From Spirosoma fluviale (GTDB taxonomy: Bacteria > Bacteroidota > Bacteroidia > Cytophagales > Cyclobacteriaceae): a stretch of DNA of 46,231 bases. Each line of letters opens with the position of its first letter. The first letter of the stretch is position 1. The notes below the pieces were generated by a model that was not told the DNA's origin, made no database searches, and saw only the letters and a list, made by a program, of their open reading frames with translations. Location: positions 1 to 46,231 of the forward strand of contig CAMBMU010000013.1 in NCBI GenBank assembly GCA_945868725.1, in the 5' to 3' direction. Made by a program: the position numbers and the translations under genes. Below are positions 28,048-36,864 of this stretch, one piece after another.

Positions 28048-29337
28048 TTATTTTTTTGCCTTGCTTGCACTGGCCAACAATCGATCATCCACTGTTGGAT
28101 CTATTGCTGCCAAAAGCTTCATTACTTCGGCCTTTTTTTGAGTAAAAGCGGTCAGGTTGGCCTGAGAAACGGGCTCAGTTGGAGGGATGGTTTCCTTTAG
28201 CCAATCTTGTTGCTTTCCATTTTTCCAAAAACGAAAGCAGAGGTGAGGTCCTGTCGCCAGGCCGGTGCTACCGACATAGCCAATGACTTGACCCTGCTTT
28301 ACCCGGTCTCCTCTTCTAAGATTTCTGCTAATTTTAGAGAGGTGTAGGTACTGGGTGGTATAGGTTTCGTTGTGTTTGATCTTTACATAGTTCCCGTTTG
28401 CAGCGGAATAGCTGGCATCCTGCACGGTTCCATCTCCTACCGTTCGTATTTCTGTTCCTGTGGGTGCGGCATAGTCGGTGCCCAAATGTGCTTTGTACCT
28501 TTTTTGTACGGGATGAAAGCGGTTTAAATTGTAACGAGAGCTGATTCGGGTATATTTTAAGGGGTTCCGAAGAAAGGCTTTTTTGAAACTTTCACCGGCC
28601 TGGTTAAAGAAGGTAAGTTGCCCATTTTGTTCGAAAGGAATGGCATGCATCTCCTCTCCTTTGTGGTTAAAATAAGCGAAATGAATTCCAGAGATGGATA
28701 CGACTTGGTCTTCGATCACTTTTTCTTCAAAAACAACTTTGAAAACATCCCCTTTTTGTAAGGACTGAAAATCCACCGACCATCCGTAAAGATCTGCAAA
28801 TTCATCAATTAGTTCGGGAGAGATGCCCTTGTCAACCATGGCATTGTACAGGGAGCTGGTAATAATGCCTCCCACTTCTCGTTTACGAGTTAGGGCAGGC
28901 TTTTCTGCCCGATAGAGGGTTGCGGAGTCCAAGTTGAAGACTACAAACTCAGAGGGGTTGGGCTCATAAATAAAAAATTGTGCCTTGGACGAGTTGGCTG
29001 GAGTGATCACCGTAAATTTTTTGTCGGTGGCGATCCTACGTACATCAAATACCTCAGCAGATTTTTTGGCTAGCTCATCAATGATCTGGTAGGGCACATT
29101 GAAGGGTGTGAGTAGGGTGGCAAGGGTTTGATTTTTTGCGACTGTCCCTTCCACAATATTCAATCCGGTGACATTGATGCCGTAGAGAAACTGTTCCTTG
29201 GGAGTAGAAAGGCTATCCGCATTGGATTCCTTTTGCCCTGAAAACCATTTTGGAAACAGCCCCAAATCGGTTTGGTACACTCCGATGAGAAGTATAGACA
29301 ACAGCAAAGTGATCGAACCAATCCAATTTTTTTTCAT
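28048..29337 (-). CDS. M23 family peptidoglycan metallopeptidase
   Basis: Envelope LytM/M23 endopeptidase of 429 residues. An N-terminal membrane anchor or signal (about 5-25) is followed by an OapA/LysM-like domain (about 55-130) and a further beta domain. The M23 core is at about 275-380. Zinc-site motifs are HLGTDYAAPTGT (His and Asp) and HxH-type ATGPHLCFRF; YLHLSKI and GYVGSTG are also present. It cleaves peptide cross-links in peptidoglycan, or activates amidases if inactive; the ligands look intact. The frame opens at TTG 29343; the ATG at 29337 (MKKNWIGSI) is preferred. rluF follows it on the same strand. Confidence 0.9.
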   Translation of the reverse strand: MKKNWIGSITLLLSILLIGVYQTDLGLFPKWFSGQKESNADSLSTPKEQFLYGINVTGLNIVEGTVAKNQTLATLLTPFNVPYQIIDELAKKSAEVFDVRRIATDKKFTVITPANSSKAQFFIYEPNPSEFVVFNLDSATLYRAEKPALTRKREVGGIITSSLYNAMVDKGISPELIDEFADLYGWSVDFQSLQKGDVFKVVFEEKVIEDQVVSISGIHFAYFNHKGEEMHAIPFEQNGQLTFFNQAGESFKKAFLRNPLKYTRISSRYNLNRFHPVQKRYKAHLGTDYAAPTGTEIRTVGDGTVQDASYSAANGNYVKIKHNETYTTQYLHLSKISRNLRRGDRVKQGQVIGYVGSTGLATGPHLCFRFWKNGKQQDWLKETIPPTEPVSQANLTAFTQKKAEVMKLLAAIDPTVDDRLLASASKAKK

Positions 29338-29599
29338 TAGCAACTAACCTAGCCCATCGGGCCACAATTTTTTGGGCCTCCAAACAAGCCAAAAGATGTC
29401 TTTTTTCCTAGAAAACAGAAACAAATTAGCCACAAAGGCTCTTTTTTAACGATAATTGACATTTTTCGAAAATAGGACTCGATAGAGTTAATGGATGCTG
29501 ATGCCAGAGTTTTTGGGCTTCAATGTCAAAAAAGAAAAGAAAAATAGACTTCAACAGGTGAATCTTAGGATATAGCTATCGTTCTGTGTCGCATTTATT

Positions 29600-29607
29600 T
29601 ATCTTTG
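29600..29607 (+). promoter_or_regulatory. Likely -7 promoter box of aspS
   Basis: TATCTTTG matches TAnnTTTG 25 bases before the aspS ATG at 29633. The rest of the 29338-29632 spacer is AT-rich with no recognised T-box or other leader structure. Confidence 0.5.
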
Positions 29608-29632
29608 AACTCCCAAAAATTAGGAATAAGTC

Positions 29633-31387
29633 ATGTTAAGAACGCATACCTGTGGCGAACTTCGCCTTCATCATGTCCATCAACAAATCACTTTGGCCGG
29701 CTGGGTACAGCGAGTTAGAAATAAAGGAGGCTTGATTTGGGTAGACTTGAGGGACCGCTATGGGCTCACCCAGTTGATTTTTGAAGAGGGCTCTACCGAC
29801 AAAAGCTTACTAGAAAAAGCAGCCCAGCTCGGAAGAGAATTTGTGGTGCAAGCCACAGGCAAGGTGGTAGAGCGAACTGCCAAGAATGATAAAATGCTGA
29901 CAGGAGATATTGAAATCAAGGTGGAGGAACTCACCGTTTTGAATCCTGCCAAGGTGCCCCCTTTCATTATTGAAGATGAGACAGACGGTGGTGATGAGCT
30001 TCGCATGCGGTACCGCTACCTAGATCTTCGTAGAAACGTGATCCGCGAAAAACTCCAGCTCCGCCATCGCATGATGCAGGAAACGAGGAGCTACATGGAT
30101 AAGCAACAGTTTATTGAAGTAGAGACCCCTGTCCTAATCAAATCTACTCCTGAGGGAGCACGGGACTTTGTGGTGCCTAGCCGAGTGAATCCAGGCGAAT
30201 TTTACGCTTTGCCTCAATCTCCCCAAACCTTCAAGCAGCTGTTGATGGTCAGTGGCTTTGACCGTTATTTTCAGATTGTCAAATGCTTCCGGGACGAGGA
30301 TTTGCGTGCGGATAGGCAGCCAGAGTTTACGCAGATTGACTGTGAAATGGCCTTTGTCAACCAGGAGGATATTCTAAACACGTTTGAAGGATTAATTAAA
30401 CACCTTTTTTTATCAGTTAAGGGGGTGGATTTGGGTCATGTTCCTCACCTGACCTATGCAGATGCCATGAAGTACTATGGCAATGACAAGCCGGACCTGC
30501 GGCTCGACATGAAATTTGTGGACCTAACTACTCTTGCCAAAGGGGCTGGATTTGTGGTCATTGATCAAGCGGAAATAGCTTTGGGCATCTGTGCAAAGGG
30601 TGCTGGAGAATATACCCGTAAGCAATTGGATGAGCTGACCGAATGGGTAAAAAGACCACAAATAGGTGCCAAAGGATTAATCTATGTACGCTACCAGCAA
30701 GATGGCATACTCAAGTCCAGTGTGGATAAATTCTATTCTCAAGAGCAATTGAAATCCTGGGCAGATGCCCTTGGAGCCGTTCCAGGAGATTTGCTGCTGG
30801 TGCTGAGTGGAGATGAAAAATCTACGCGCAAACAGCTCTCTGAATTACGACTTAAAATGGGGGAAGAGCTAGGATTGAGAGATAGAACCGTGTTTGTACC
30901 ACTCTGGGTGGTCGACTTTCCGCTACTGGACTGGGATGAGGAGTCGAAGCGTTTCCATGCTATGCACCACCCCTTCACCTCACCAAAGCGAGAAGATATT
31001 CCGTTGCTAGAATCTGACCCTGGTTCTGTGCGTGCCAATGCCTATGATTTAGTCATCAATGGGGTAGAAGTGGGAGGTGGATCCATCCGTATTCACGATC
31101 GCGCTACCCAGCAACTGATGTTTACACACCTTGGATTTACCGAAGAAGAGGCGCAAAAGCAATTTGGCTTCTTGTTGGAAGCCTTTGAATTTGGAGCTCC
31201 TCCACACGGAGGCATTGCCTTTGGCTTTGACCGATTATGCGCCATTTTTGGAGGCTCTGATTCCATTCGAGATTACATTGCCTTCCCAAAAAACAATTCA
31301 GGCAGAGACGTGATGATTGATTCACCAAGCACACTGGATGAGGCACAGCTGGCGGAATTGTCCATTCGGGTAGCTCTAAAGAAATAA
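29633..31387 (+). CDS. aspS: Aspartyl-tRNA synthetase
   Basis: Class II aminoacyl-tRNA synthetase of 584 residues, charging tRNA-Asp. An N-terminal OB-fold anticodon-binding domain (about 1-110, [22 protein letters not shown]) is followed by motif 1 around [17 protein letters not shown], motif 2 in [18 protein letters not shown], and a bacterial insert (GAD) domain at about 285-420. Motif 3 is [15 protein letters not shown]. Length and the GAD insert mark it as the bacterial type. In genomes lacking AsnRS such enzymes can also serve tRNA-Asn; the window cannot settle that. One perfect TGTGGATAA (30721-30729) falls inside it by chance. Confidence 0.97.
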   Translation: MLRTHTCGELRLHHVHQQITLAGWVQRVRNKGGLIWVDLRDRYGLTQLIFEEGSTDKSLLEKAAQLGREFVVQATGKVVERTAKNDKMLTGDIEIKVEELTVLNPAKVPPFIIEDETDGGDELRMRYRYLDLRRNVIREKLQLRHRMMQETRSYMDKQQFIEVETPVLIKSTPEGARDFVVPSRVNPGEFYALPQSPQTFKQLLMVSGFDRYFQIVKCFRDEDLRADRQPEFTQIDCEMAFVNQEDILNTFEGLIKHLFLSVKGVDLGHVPHLTYADAMKYYGNDKPDLRLDMKFVDLTTLAKGAGFVVIDQAEIALGICAKGAGEYTRKQLDELTEWVKRPQIGAKGLIYVRYQQDGILKSSVDKFYSQEQLKSWADALGAVPGDLLLVLSGDEKSTRKQLSELRLKMGEELGLRDRTVFVPLWVVDFPLLDWDEESKRFHAMHHPFTSPKREDIPLLESDPGSVRANAYDLVINGVEVGGGSIRIHDRATQQLMFTHLGFTEEEAQKQFGFLLEAFEFGAPPHGGIAFGFDRLCAIFGGSDSIRDYIAFPKNNSGRDVMIDSPSTLDEAQLAELSIRVALKK

Positions 31388-31404
31388 TTTGTCAAGGGAC
31401 CACA

Positions 31405-31517
31405 GTACAATGTACCAAGTACCCACCGCGGCGGGCAGGCCAGGTACGAAGTATGGATTCTAAACCTGGTAACACAACGACTCGACTGTCGTCAGTGGAC
31501 GGTTGACCGTTGAAAAT
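31405..31517. repeat. Heptad-repeat spacer between aspS and the YhhN-family gene
   Basis: Three consecutive 7-base units, GTACAAT GTACCAA GTACCCA, occupy 31405-31425. They run into a CCGCGG-centred inverted repeat CCCACCGCGGCGGG (31422-31435), then GTACGAA GTATGGA at 31444-31457. A second set, GACTGTC GTCAGTG GACGGTT GACCGTT, runs at 31484-31511. The organisation matches the spacer at 25586-25742, although the unit sequences differ in part. No gene is supported in 31388-31526. Confidence 0.75.
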
Positions 31518-31526
31518 GACCTTATT

Positions 31527-32216
31527 CTATTTCGTTCCTACGAGGTAGGAACGAATTCCCATGACAAGTAAGAGTTGCGCCGTAGCGTAGGTGCCCATGA
31601 TCAGAATTCCTGCCTCTGGAAAGTCATTGAAAAACCGAGCGACAGCAAGTATTCCATCTGAAATTAAAAAAAGTAGGGCTCCCACAAATACCTGCCAAAA
31701 AGAGGCTGCATTCGTCTTTTTAAATCGTGCTCTGGCGGTAGTAACCATCCCAACAATAACCAGGATGTAAGCAATTACGGGGATTTTTAAGCCTCCCAAA
31801 TTGGGATAGATCAAATAAAATACAAACCCAGCCAGGAAGTAAATGGGTAGGTTGTAAAAAAAGGAACGGATAAAGTGCCAGGAATCTAGATGGCCCTCAG
31901 GCTGCTGAGCAAGTCGAAACCCAAAAATGTAGCAAATATGAGCCATCAAAAACGCGCCTAACCCATAGATAAATAGCTGAGGCCAAAGGAGTAAGAAATC
32001 TCCAAGCCAAGAAAACAGAAGTGCCGCCAAGATGGTCTTGGCGAGTAATGTGGACCGTATGGGTTTGCTGATAAAAAAGAAATAGAGGATCAAACCGGCT
32101 AAGATAAGGGGCTTGGAGTAAAGCCGCATTTCTTCGTTTTGCTCCATTACGAAGCCCAAGTCTACTAGGGTGGCTAACAAAAACAGGTAAAGCCAGATGA
32201 TGTTCTTATCTCTCAA
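31527..32216 (-). CDS. YhhN/lysoplasmalogenase family membrane protein
   Basis: Multi-pass membrane protein of 229 residues with about eight predicted helices. It matches the YhhN family through KPLILAGLILYFF near residue 32, LLFSWLGDFLLLWP near 65 and FLISDGILAV near 195, with acidic residues inside membrane segments. Animal members (TMEM86A/B) are lysoplasmalogenases that cleave vinyl-ether lysolipids, and some bacterial members share that activity, but most are untested. The start is TTG at 32216; the next Met is after the first helix, so TTG is retained. A perfect 11-bp hairpin (31531-31555) covers its last codons, without a T-run. Confidence 0.82.
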   Translation of the reverse strand: MRDKNIIWLYLFLLATLVDLGFVMEQNEEMRLYSKPLILAGLILYFFFISKPIRSTLLAKTILAALLFSWLGDFLLLWPQLFIYGLGAFLMAHICYIFGFRLAQQPEGHLDSWHFIRSFFYNLPIYFLAGFVFYLIYPNLGGLKIPVIAYILVIVGMVTTARARFKKTNAASFWQVFVGALLFLISDGILAVARFFNDFPEAGILIMGTYATAQLLLVMGIRSYLVGTK

Positions 32217-32500
32217 GGGATTGGATGGATTTTTACTAAAGCTAAAAATAAAATGAGATTAGCCGTAATGCGAAGGAAAAATAGGGTCTTTGAGAAAAGG
32301 GTAGTCGGCTAAAACAATTGACTTTAGGTTTTGGTTTATTTAAAAATCCATTTTTAAAAATCCTAAAACATTGATAAGAGTAGAATTTTAGTCAAAAACC
32401 TAAAAATAATTTGGTTTCAATGTTAAGCTTTCGTTAAAAAATGTGAAATTTGACAAGCAAAAATTAACCTACATTCTTAGTACCCCAACCAAGGTGAGTT

Positions 32501-32508
32501 TACCTTTG
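32501..32508 (+). promoter_or_regulatory. Likely -7 promoter box of the TonB-dependent receptor gene
   Basis: TACCTTTG matches TAnnTTTG 44 bases before the ATG at 32553. The wider spacer 32217-32552 is AT-rich with several runs of A and T and no other recognised element. Confidence 0.5.
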
Positions 32509-32552
32509 CATTGATTTAAAATCAAAAACCAACTTTACCAAACAAAAATTTT

Positions 32553-35500
32553 ATGAGGCAAAATTTACTGAAGAATTTGTTGGCCGTATTTCTACTCGTG
32601 ATGAGTACCGGTCTAGCAATGTCACAGGGAGTTACGACTTCCGGTATCACTGGAGCTGTAACTGAGGCTAACGGACAGCCCCTTCCAGGAGCAAACGTGG
32701 TCGCTACACACCTTCCTTCAGGTACTCGCTATGGCGCTGTATCTAACGTAGAAGGTAAATATTCTATTCCAGGGATGCGTATTGGAGGTCCTTACAGACT
32801 TTCTGTATCCTTCATCGGATTTTCTACACAAGATGTAGACGGTTTGATCCTTTCTTTAGGAACGTTTTCAAATGTTAACGTTACCTTGAAAGAAGATGGT
32901 CAGGAACTTTCTGAAGTGTTGATCACTGCAGATCAAAACAGCCTTTTCTCTAGTGAGCGTACAGGGGCCAACACTGCTATAAGTAACAGCATGTTGAACA
33001 AGCTTCCAACCATTTCAAGAAGTATCAACGACTTTACTAGATTGTCTCCACAATCCAATGGCCAGTCTTTCGCAGGTCAGGATTCTAGATTGAACAACAT
33101 CACTGTTGATGGTTCTTACTTCAACAACTCTTTCGGCTTGGGCTCTGGTTCCAACCCAGGTGGTAGAACAGGCGTGTCTCCAATCTCTTTGGACGCGATC
33201 GAGCAAATCTCTGTAAACGTGGCTCCGTATGACGTGAGACAAGGTAACTTTACAGGAGCAGGTGTAAATACCGTAACTCGTTCAGGTACCAACGAATTCT
33301 CTGGATCTGCTTACTATTTCACTAGAAATAACAAAAACGTAGGTAAAGAAGCTGGAGAAAATCCTTTCAATCCTGGCGATTTCAGCTACAAGCAGATGGG
33401 ATTCCGCGTAGGCGGTCCAATCATCAAAAACAAGCTATTCTTCTTCGCTTCTTTTGAAGATGAAGCAGAAGCAAGACCAGGCACCACTTGGACAGCAAAT
33501 ACAGGGACTCAGCCAATCACTGGTAACGTAACTCGCGTATTGGCTTCTGACCTTGATGGATTGAGCTCTTACTTAAAAAGTAAGTTTAATTACGAAACTG
33601 GTCCTTACCAAGGATACGACAACGAAACCTTGGGTAAGAAGTTTTTGATCAAGTTGGACTACAACATCAACGAAAAGAACAAACTTAGCTTGAGATACAA
33701 CCAATTAGATTCTTCTACTGATGTGTTGATGTCTGGTTCGTCTTCTCTAGGTTTCGGTAACCGTAACTTCAGACCGGAAGCCTTGAACTTCCAAAACTCT
33801 AACTACAGCATCATGGAGAACATCCGATCTGTAGTCGCAGAATTGAACACGCGTATCAATAGCAACATGTCCAATAACTTGATCATTGGATACACCTCCC
33901 AGGACGAAAGCCGTGGGTACAAAGGAGAGTTCTTCCCTATGGTGGATATCTTGAACGCTGGGGCTACTTACACTTCTTTTGGATTTGAGCCTTTCACGCC
34001 AAACAACGAGTTGAGATACAAGACTTTCCAAATCCAGGAAAACTTGCAAATCTTCAAAGGAAACCACACCATTACTGCAGGTTTCAGCTATGAAAACTAC
34101 CAGTCTGAAAACGTATTCTACCCTGGTTCTCAGTCCGTATACGTGTACAACTCTTTGGCCGACTTCTACAAGGATGCGGATAATTTCCTTGCAAATGGAA
34201 ACGCTGTAGCTTCAGGTGTAACCCAGAGAAGATTCCAGGTACGTTGGAACAATATCCCTGGTTCTGAGAAGCCAATCCAGCCTTTGGAGGTGAACTACGG
34301 TGGTGCCTTCATTCAGGACGAATGGCAGGCTAGAAAGAACTTGAAACTAACTGCAGGCTTGAGAGTAGATGTTCCTTTCTTCGAGAAGACGGCGCTAAGA
34401 AACACTCAAATGGAAAATTACTCTTTCAGAAACCCTGCTGGAGCTTATGTAAACTTCAGAACAGATGCACTTCCTGAAGCGAACCTATTGTGGTCTCCAC
34501 GTGTAGGCTTCAACTGGGATGTGTTCAACAACCAGAAGACCCAAATCAGAGGGGGATCCGGAGTATTCACCGGTCGTCCAGCTTACGTTTGGATTTCCAA
34601 CCAAGTGGGTAACAATGGTATCTTAACTGGATTTGCTCAGTTGGACAACACCACCACTAGACCATTTAATCCTGATCCAAACAAATACAAGCCTACCACA
34701 GTAACTGGTGCACCAGCATCTTCTTACGAGCTTGCCTTGACTGAGACTAACTTCAAGTTTCCTCAGGTATGGAGAACCAACATCGCAGTAGATCAGAAGT
34801 TGCCTGAAGGAATTATTGCTACGGGTGAATTTATCTACAACCAGGACGTAAACGGGATTGCCTATTACAATGCTAACCTACCTGTTGCTTCTTCCCAATT
34901 TACTGGAAATGACAACCGTCAAAGATGGACTGCGGGTACCTCCCCCAACCGTATCAATGCTAACATCCCAAATGCAGTAACCTTGTCTAACCAGGCTGTT
35001 GGATACTCATGGGTTGCATCTTTCTCTTTGGAAAGACCATTTGCTAATGGATTATTCTTGAAAGCTGCTTATAGCTACGGTGAAGCCAAAAATACCGTTG
35101 ATGCAGGATCTATCGCTTCAGGTACTTGGTTTGGAAACCCAATAACTAGGGATCCAAACAATCCAGGTCTAGGTTATTCTTCCAACTTCATGGGACATAG
35201 AGCATTTGCTACTGCATCTTACTCTAAGGACTTCTTCAAGTTTGGAAATACTTCTTTCTCTATCTTCTGGGAAGGTAGAACTCTTGGTAACGCGAGTTAC
35301 GTGGCTGGTGGTGACTTGAACAATGACGGTGGAACTTCCAACGATTTGATCTACATCCCTGCTACCAAAGCAGAAATGAACTTCCAAGCATTTACGGCGA
35401 GCGGTGTGACCTTTACTGCTGCACAGCAAGCTGATGCATTTGAAGCGTATATCCTTCAGGACAAGTACTTGAGCGCCAATAGAGGCGGATATGCTGAAAG

Positions 35501-35843
35501 AGGTGCCGTGATCATGCCAATGGTATATCGTGCTGACCTTTCTTTTGCGCAACAGTTGTTTACCAACATTGGTAGCAAGAGAAATACCTTGGAATTCCGT
35601 GTAGATATTCTAAACGTGGGCAACTTGCTTGATTCTGACTATGGTGTAGGCAAGACCTTCAATTCTACTCAGCTTCTTGTCGTTCCTACTACTGCTCAGG
35701 GTGGCGCTGCAAGTGCAGATGGCAGACCTCAGTACAGAATGAGAAATCTTGGTACAAGTCTAGTAACTGAAACGTACAGATCCACCGCTGGTGTAGCTGA
35801 CGTTTGGAGAATGCAGTTTGGCTTGAGATATATCTTCAACTAA
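32553..35843 (+). CDS. Oar-like TonB-dependent outer-membrane receptor
   Basis: Large outer-membrane protein of 1096 residues. A signal peptide (about 1-24) is followed by a carboxypeptidase-regulatory-like domain (about 30-115, GAVTEANGQPLPGANVVAT and SNVEGKYSIPGMRIGG). A plug domain covers about 125-250 (SVNVAPYDVRQGNFTGAGVN, TVTRSGTNEFSGSAYYFTRN), and a beta-barrel ends in the aromatic outer-membrane signal QFGLRYIFN. The layout is that of Oar proteins, which in Myxococcus serve surface protein export and development; the cargo or ligand here is unknown. No SusD partner follows, so it is not a Sus-type glycan pair. AAC, TAC, GGT and AAG are favoured more than in the neighbours, suggesting high expression. 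Confidence 0.93.
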   Translation: MRQNLLKNLLAVFLLVMSTGLAMSQGVTTSGITGAVTEANGQPLPGANVVATHLPSGTRYGAVSNVEGKYSIPGMRIGGPYRLSVSFIGFSTQDVDGLILSLGTFSNVNVTLKEDGQELSEVLITADQNSLFSSERTGANTAISNSMLNKLPTISRSINDFTRLSPQSNGQSFAGQDSRLNNITVDGSYFNNSFGLGSGSNPGGRTGVSPISLDAIEQISVNVAPYDVRQGNFTGAGVNTVTRSGTNEFSGSAYYFTRNNKNVGKEAGENPFNPGDFSYKQMGFRVGGPIIKNKLFFFASFEDEAEARPGTTWTANTGTQPITGNVTRVLASDLDGLSSYLKSKFNYETGPYQGYDNETLGKKFLIKLDYNINEKNKLSLRYNQLDSSTDVLMSGSSSLGFGNRNFRPEALNFQNSNYSIMENIRSVVAELNTRINSNMSNNLIIGYTSQDESRGYKGEFFPMVDILNAGATYTSFGFEPFTPNNELRYKTFQIQENLQIFKGNHTITAGFSYENYQSENVFYPGSQSVYVYNSLADFYKDADNFLANGNAVASGVTQRRFQVRWNNIPGSEKPIQPLEVNYGGAFIQDEWQARKNLKLTAGLRVDVPFFEKTALRNTQMENYSFRNPAGAYVNFRTDALPEANLLWSPRVGFNWDVFNNQKTQIRGGSGVFTGRPAYVWISNQVGNNGILTGFAQLDNTTTRPFNPDPNKYKPTTVTGAPASSYELALTETNFKFPQVWRTNIAVDQKLPEGIIATGEFIYNQDVNGIAYYNANLPVASSQFTGNDNRQRWTAGTSPNRINANIPNAVTLSNQAVGYSWVASFSLERPFANGLFLKAAYSYGEAKNTVDAGSIASGTWFGNPITRDPNNPGLGYSSNFMGHRAFATASYSKDFFKFGNTSFSIFWEGRTLGNASYVAGGDLNNDGGTSNDLIYIPATKAEMNFQAFTASGVTFTAAQQADAFEAYILQDKYLSANRGGYAERGAVIMPMVYRADLSFAQQLFTNIGSKRNTLEFRVDILNVGNLLDSDYGVGKTFNSTQLLVVPTTAQGGAASADGRPQYRMRNLGTSLVTETYRSTAGVADVWRMQFGLRYIFN

Positions 35844-35863
35844 GATTCAATCTTGATTCTTTG

Positions 35864-35893
35864 AAAGCGCCCCGAACTTCGGGGCGCTTTTTT
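35864..35893 (+). terminator. Terminator of the TonB-dependent receptor gene
   Basis: AAAGCGCCCCG pairs with CGGGGCGCTTT (arms from 35864 and to 35890), a GC-rich 11-13 bp stem with a tight loop, followed by six T. It ends the receptor transcript. Confidence 0.93.
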
Positions 35894-36018
35894 GTTATCT
35901 CTAATGGACTCTCCAACTCCTTTATTTTTAGATTTTTTGGGGGATATCCCTTCTATTTTCCTTTGATGTTAAGGATTTGCCATCCTTATGTTTTTAAAGA
36001 ACTGCAAGAAAACTAAGG

Positions 36019-36026
36019 TATATTTG
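36019..36026 (+). promoter_or_regulatory. Possible -7 promoter box of the hydrolase-efflux operon
   Basis: TATATTTG matches TAnnTTTG 41 bases before the preferred hydrolase ATG at 36067. It is the only such box between the receptor terminator and that gene. Confidence 0.45.
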
Positions 36027-36066
36027 TATTTGGTTGGAGAAAAATTCTCCTTGCTTTCATTCTTGT

Positions 36067-36849
36067 ATGTTATACTTTAAGCAATTTCTGCATTCTCAAA
36101 GTAGCGAGTGGGTCGTATTTATCCACGGCGCAGGAGGGAGCTCTGCGGTATGGCATAAGCAGCTGCGTGATTTTCAGAAGGATTTTAACCTGCTGTTGAT
36201 CGACCTTCGCGGTCATGGTAAATCAGCAGACATGCCTGAAGCTATCTGGAAGCAGCACTACACATTCGAGGCAGTCACCAAAGATATTTTAGAGGTATTG
36301 GATCACCTCAAGCTTCCCCCAGCACATTTTATGGGGGTTTCTTTGGGTACAATCTTGGCAAGACAGCTTGCAGAGATGGCTCCTTCACGGGTCAAATCCC
36401 TAGTAATGGCAGGAGCTGTTACTCGATTAACCGTGCAAAGTAGATTACTAGTATTTTTCGGAAATACCTTTAAGCGCATCATTCCCTTCATGTGGTTGTA
36501 TCGTCTTTTTGCTTTTGTGATCATGCCTCGAAAGCAACATGCAGAGTCGCGCAACCTCTTTATTCATGAGGCTCAAAAACTTTGTCAAAAAGAGTTTATT
36601 CGCTGGTTTAAATTGACCAAGGACATCAATCCACTGCTGCGGTATTTCAAGGAAAAAGACCTAGGAATTCCCACACTCTACGTCATGGGTGATCAGGATG
36701 TGATGTTTTTGGAGCCAGTCAAAAATTTAATTCGGACTCACAAGAATTCGATCCTTCGTGTTTTGGATACCTGTGGGCATGTCGTCAACGTAGAAAAACC
36801 AGAGGAGTTCAACCAGCTCTCTATTGCTTTTATAAAAAACCAACAGTAA
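36067..36849 (+). CDS. Alpha/beta hydrolase
   Basis: Alpha/beta-hydrolase-fold protein of 260 residues. The oxyanion-hole segment is HGAGGSSAVW (20-29), the nucleophile Ser92 sits in the elbow MGVSLG, and the acid is probably an Asp in GDQDVMF near 210. The base is His238 in TCGHVVNVEKPEEF. Such enzymes hydrolyse esters, thioesters or similar bonds; the substrate is unknown. The frame opens with TTG at 36034; the ATG at 36067 fits the fold start better. The efflux adaptor gene begins 15 bases after its stop, so it is probably the first gene of the efflux operon. A link to a pump substrate is possible but unproven. Confidence 0.87.
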   Translation: MLYFKQFLHSQSSEWVVFIHGAGGSSAVWHKQLRDFQKDFNLLLIDLRGHGKSADMPEAIWKQHYTFEAVTKDILEVLDHLKLPPAHFMGVSLGTILARQLAEMAPSRVKSLVMAGAVTRLTVQSRLLVFFGNTFKRIIPFMWLYRLFAFVIMPRKQHAESRNLFIHEAQKLCQKEFIRWFKLTKDINPLLRYFKEKDLGIPTLYVMGDQDVMFLEPVKNLIRTHKNSILRVLDTCGHVVNVEKPEEFNQLSIAFIKNQQ

Positions 36850-36864
36850 CTGCCTATTCTTCCA

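Noticed and set aside
30721-30729. Perfect DnaA box sequence inside aspS
   Set aside because: A single copy in coding sequence with no neighbours; about a third of one chance match is expected in a window this size.
36119-36127. TTATCCACG in the hydrolase gene
   Set aside because: One mismatch, isolated and inside a coding region (VFIHG), so it reflects codons rather than an origin.
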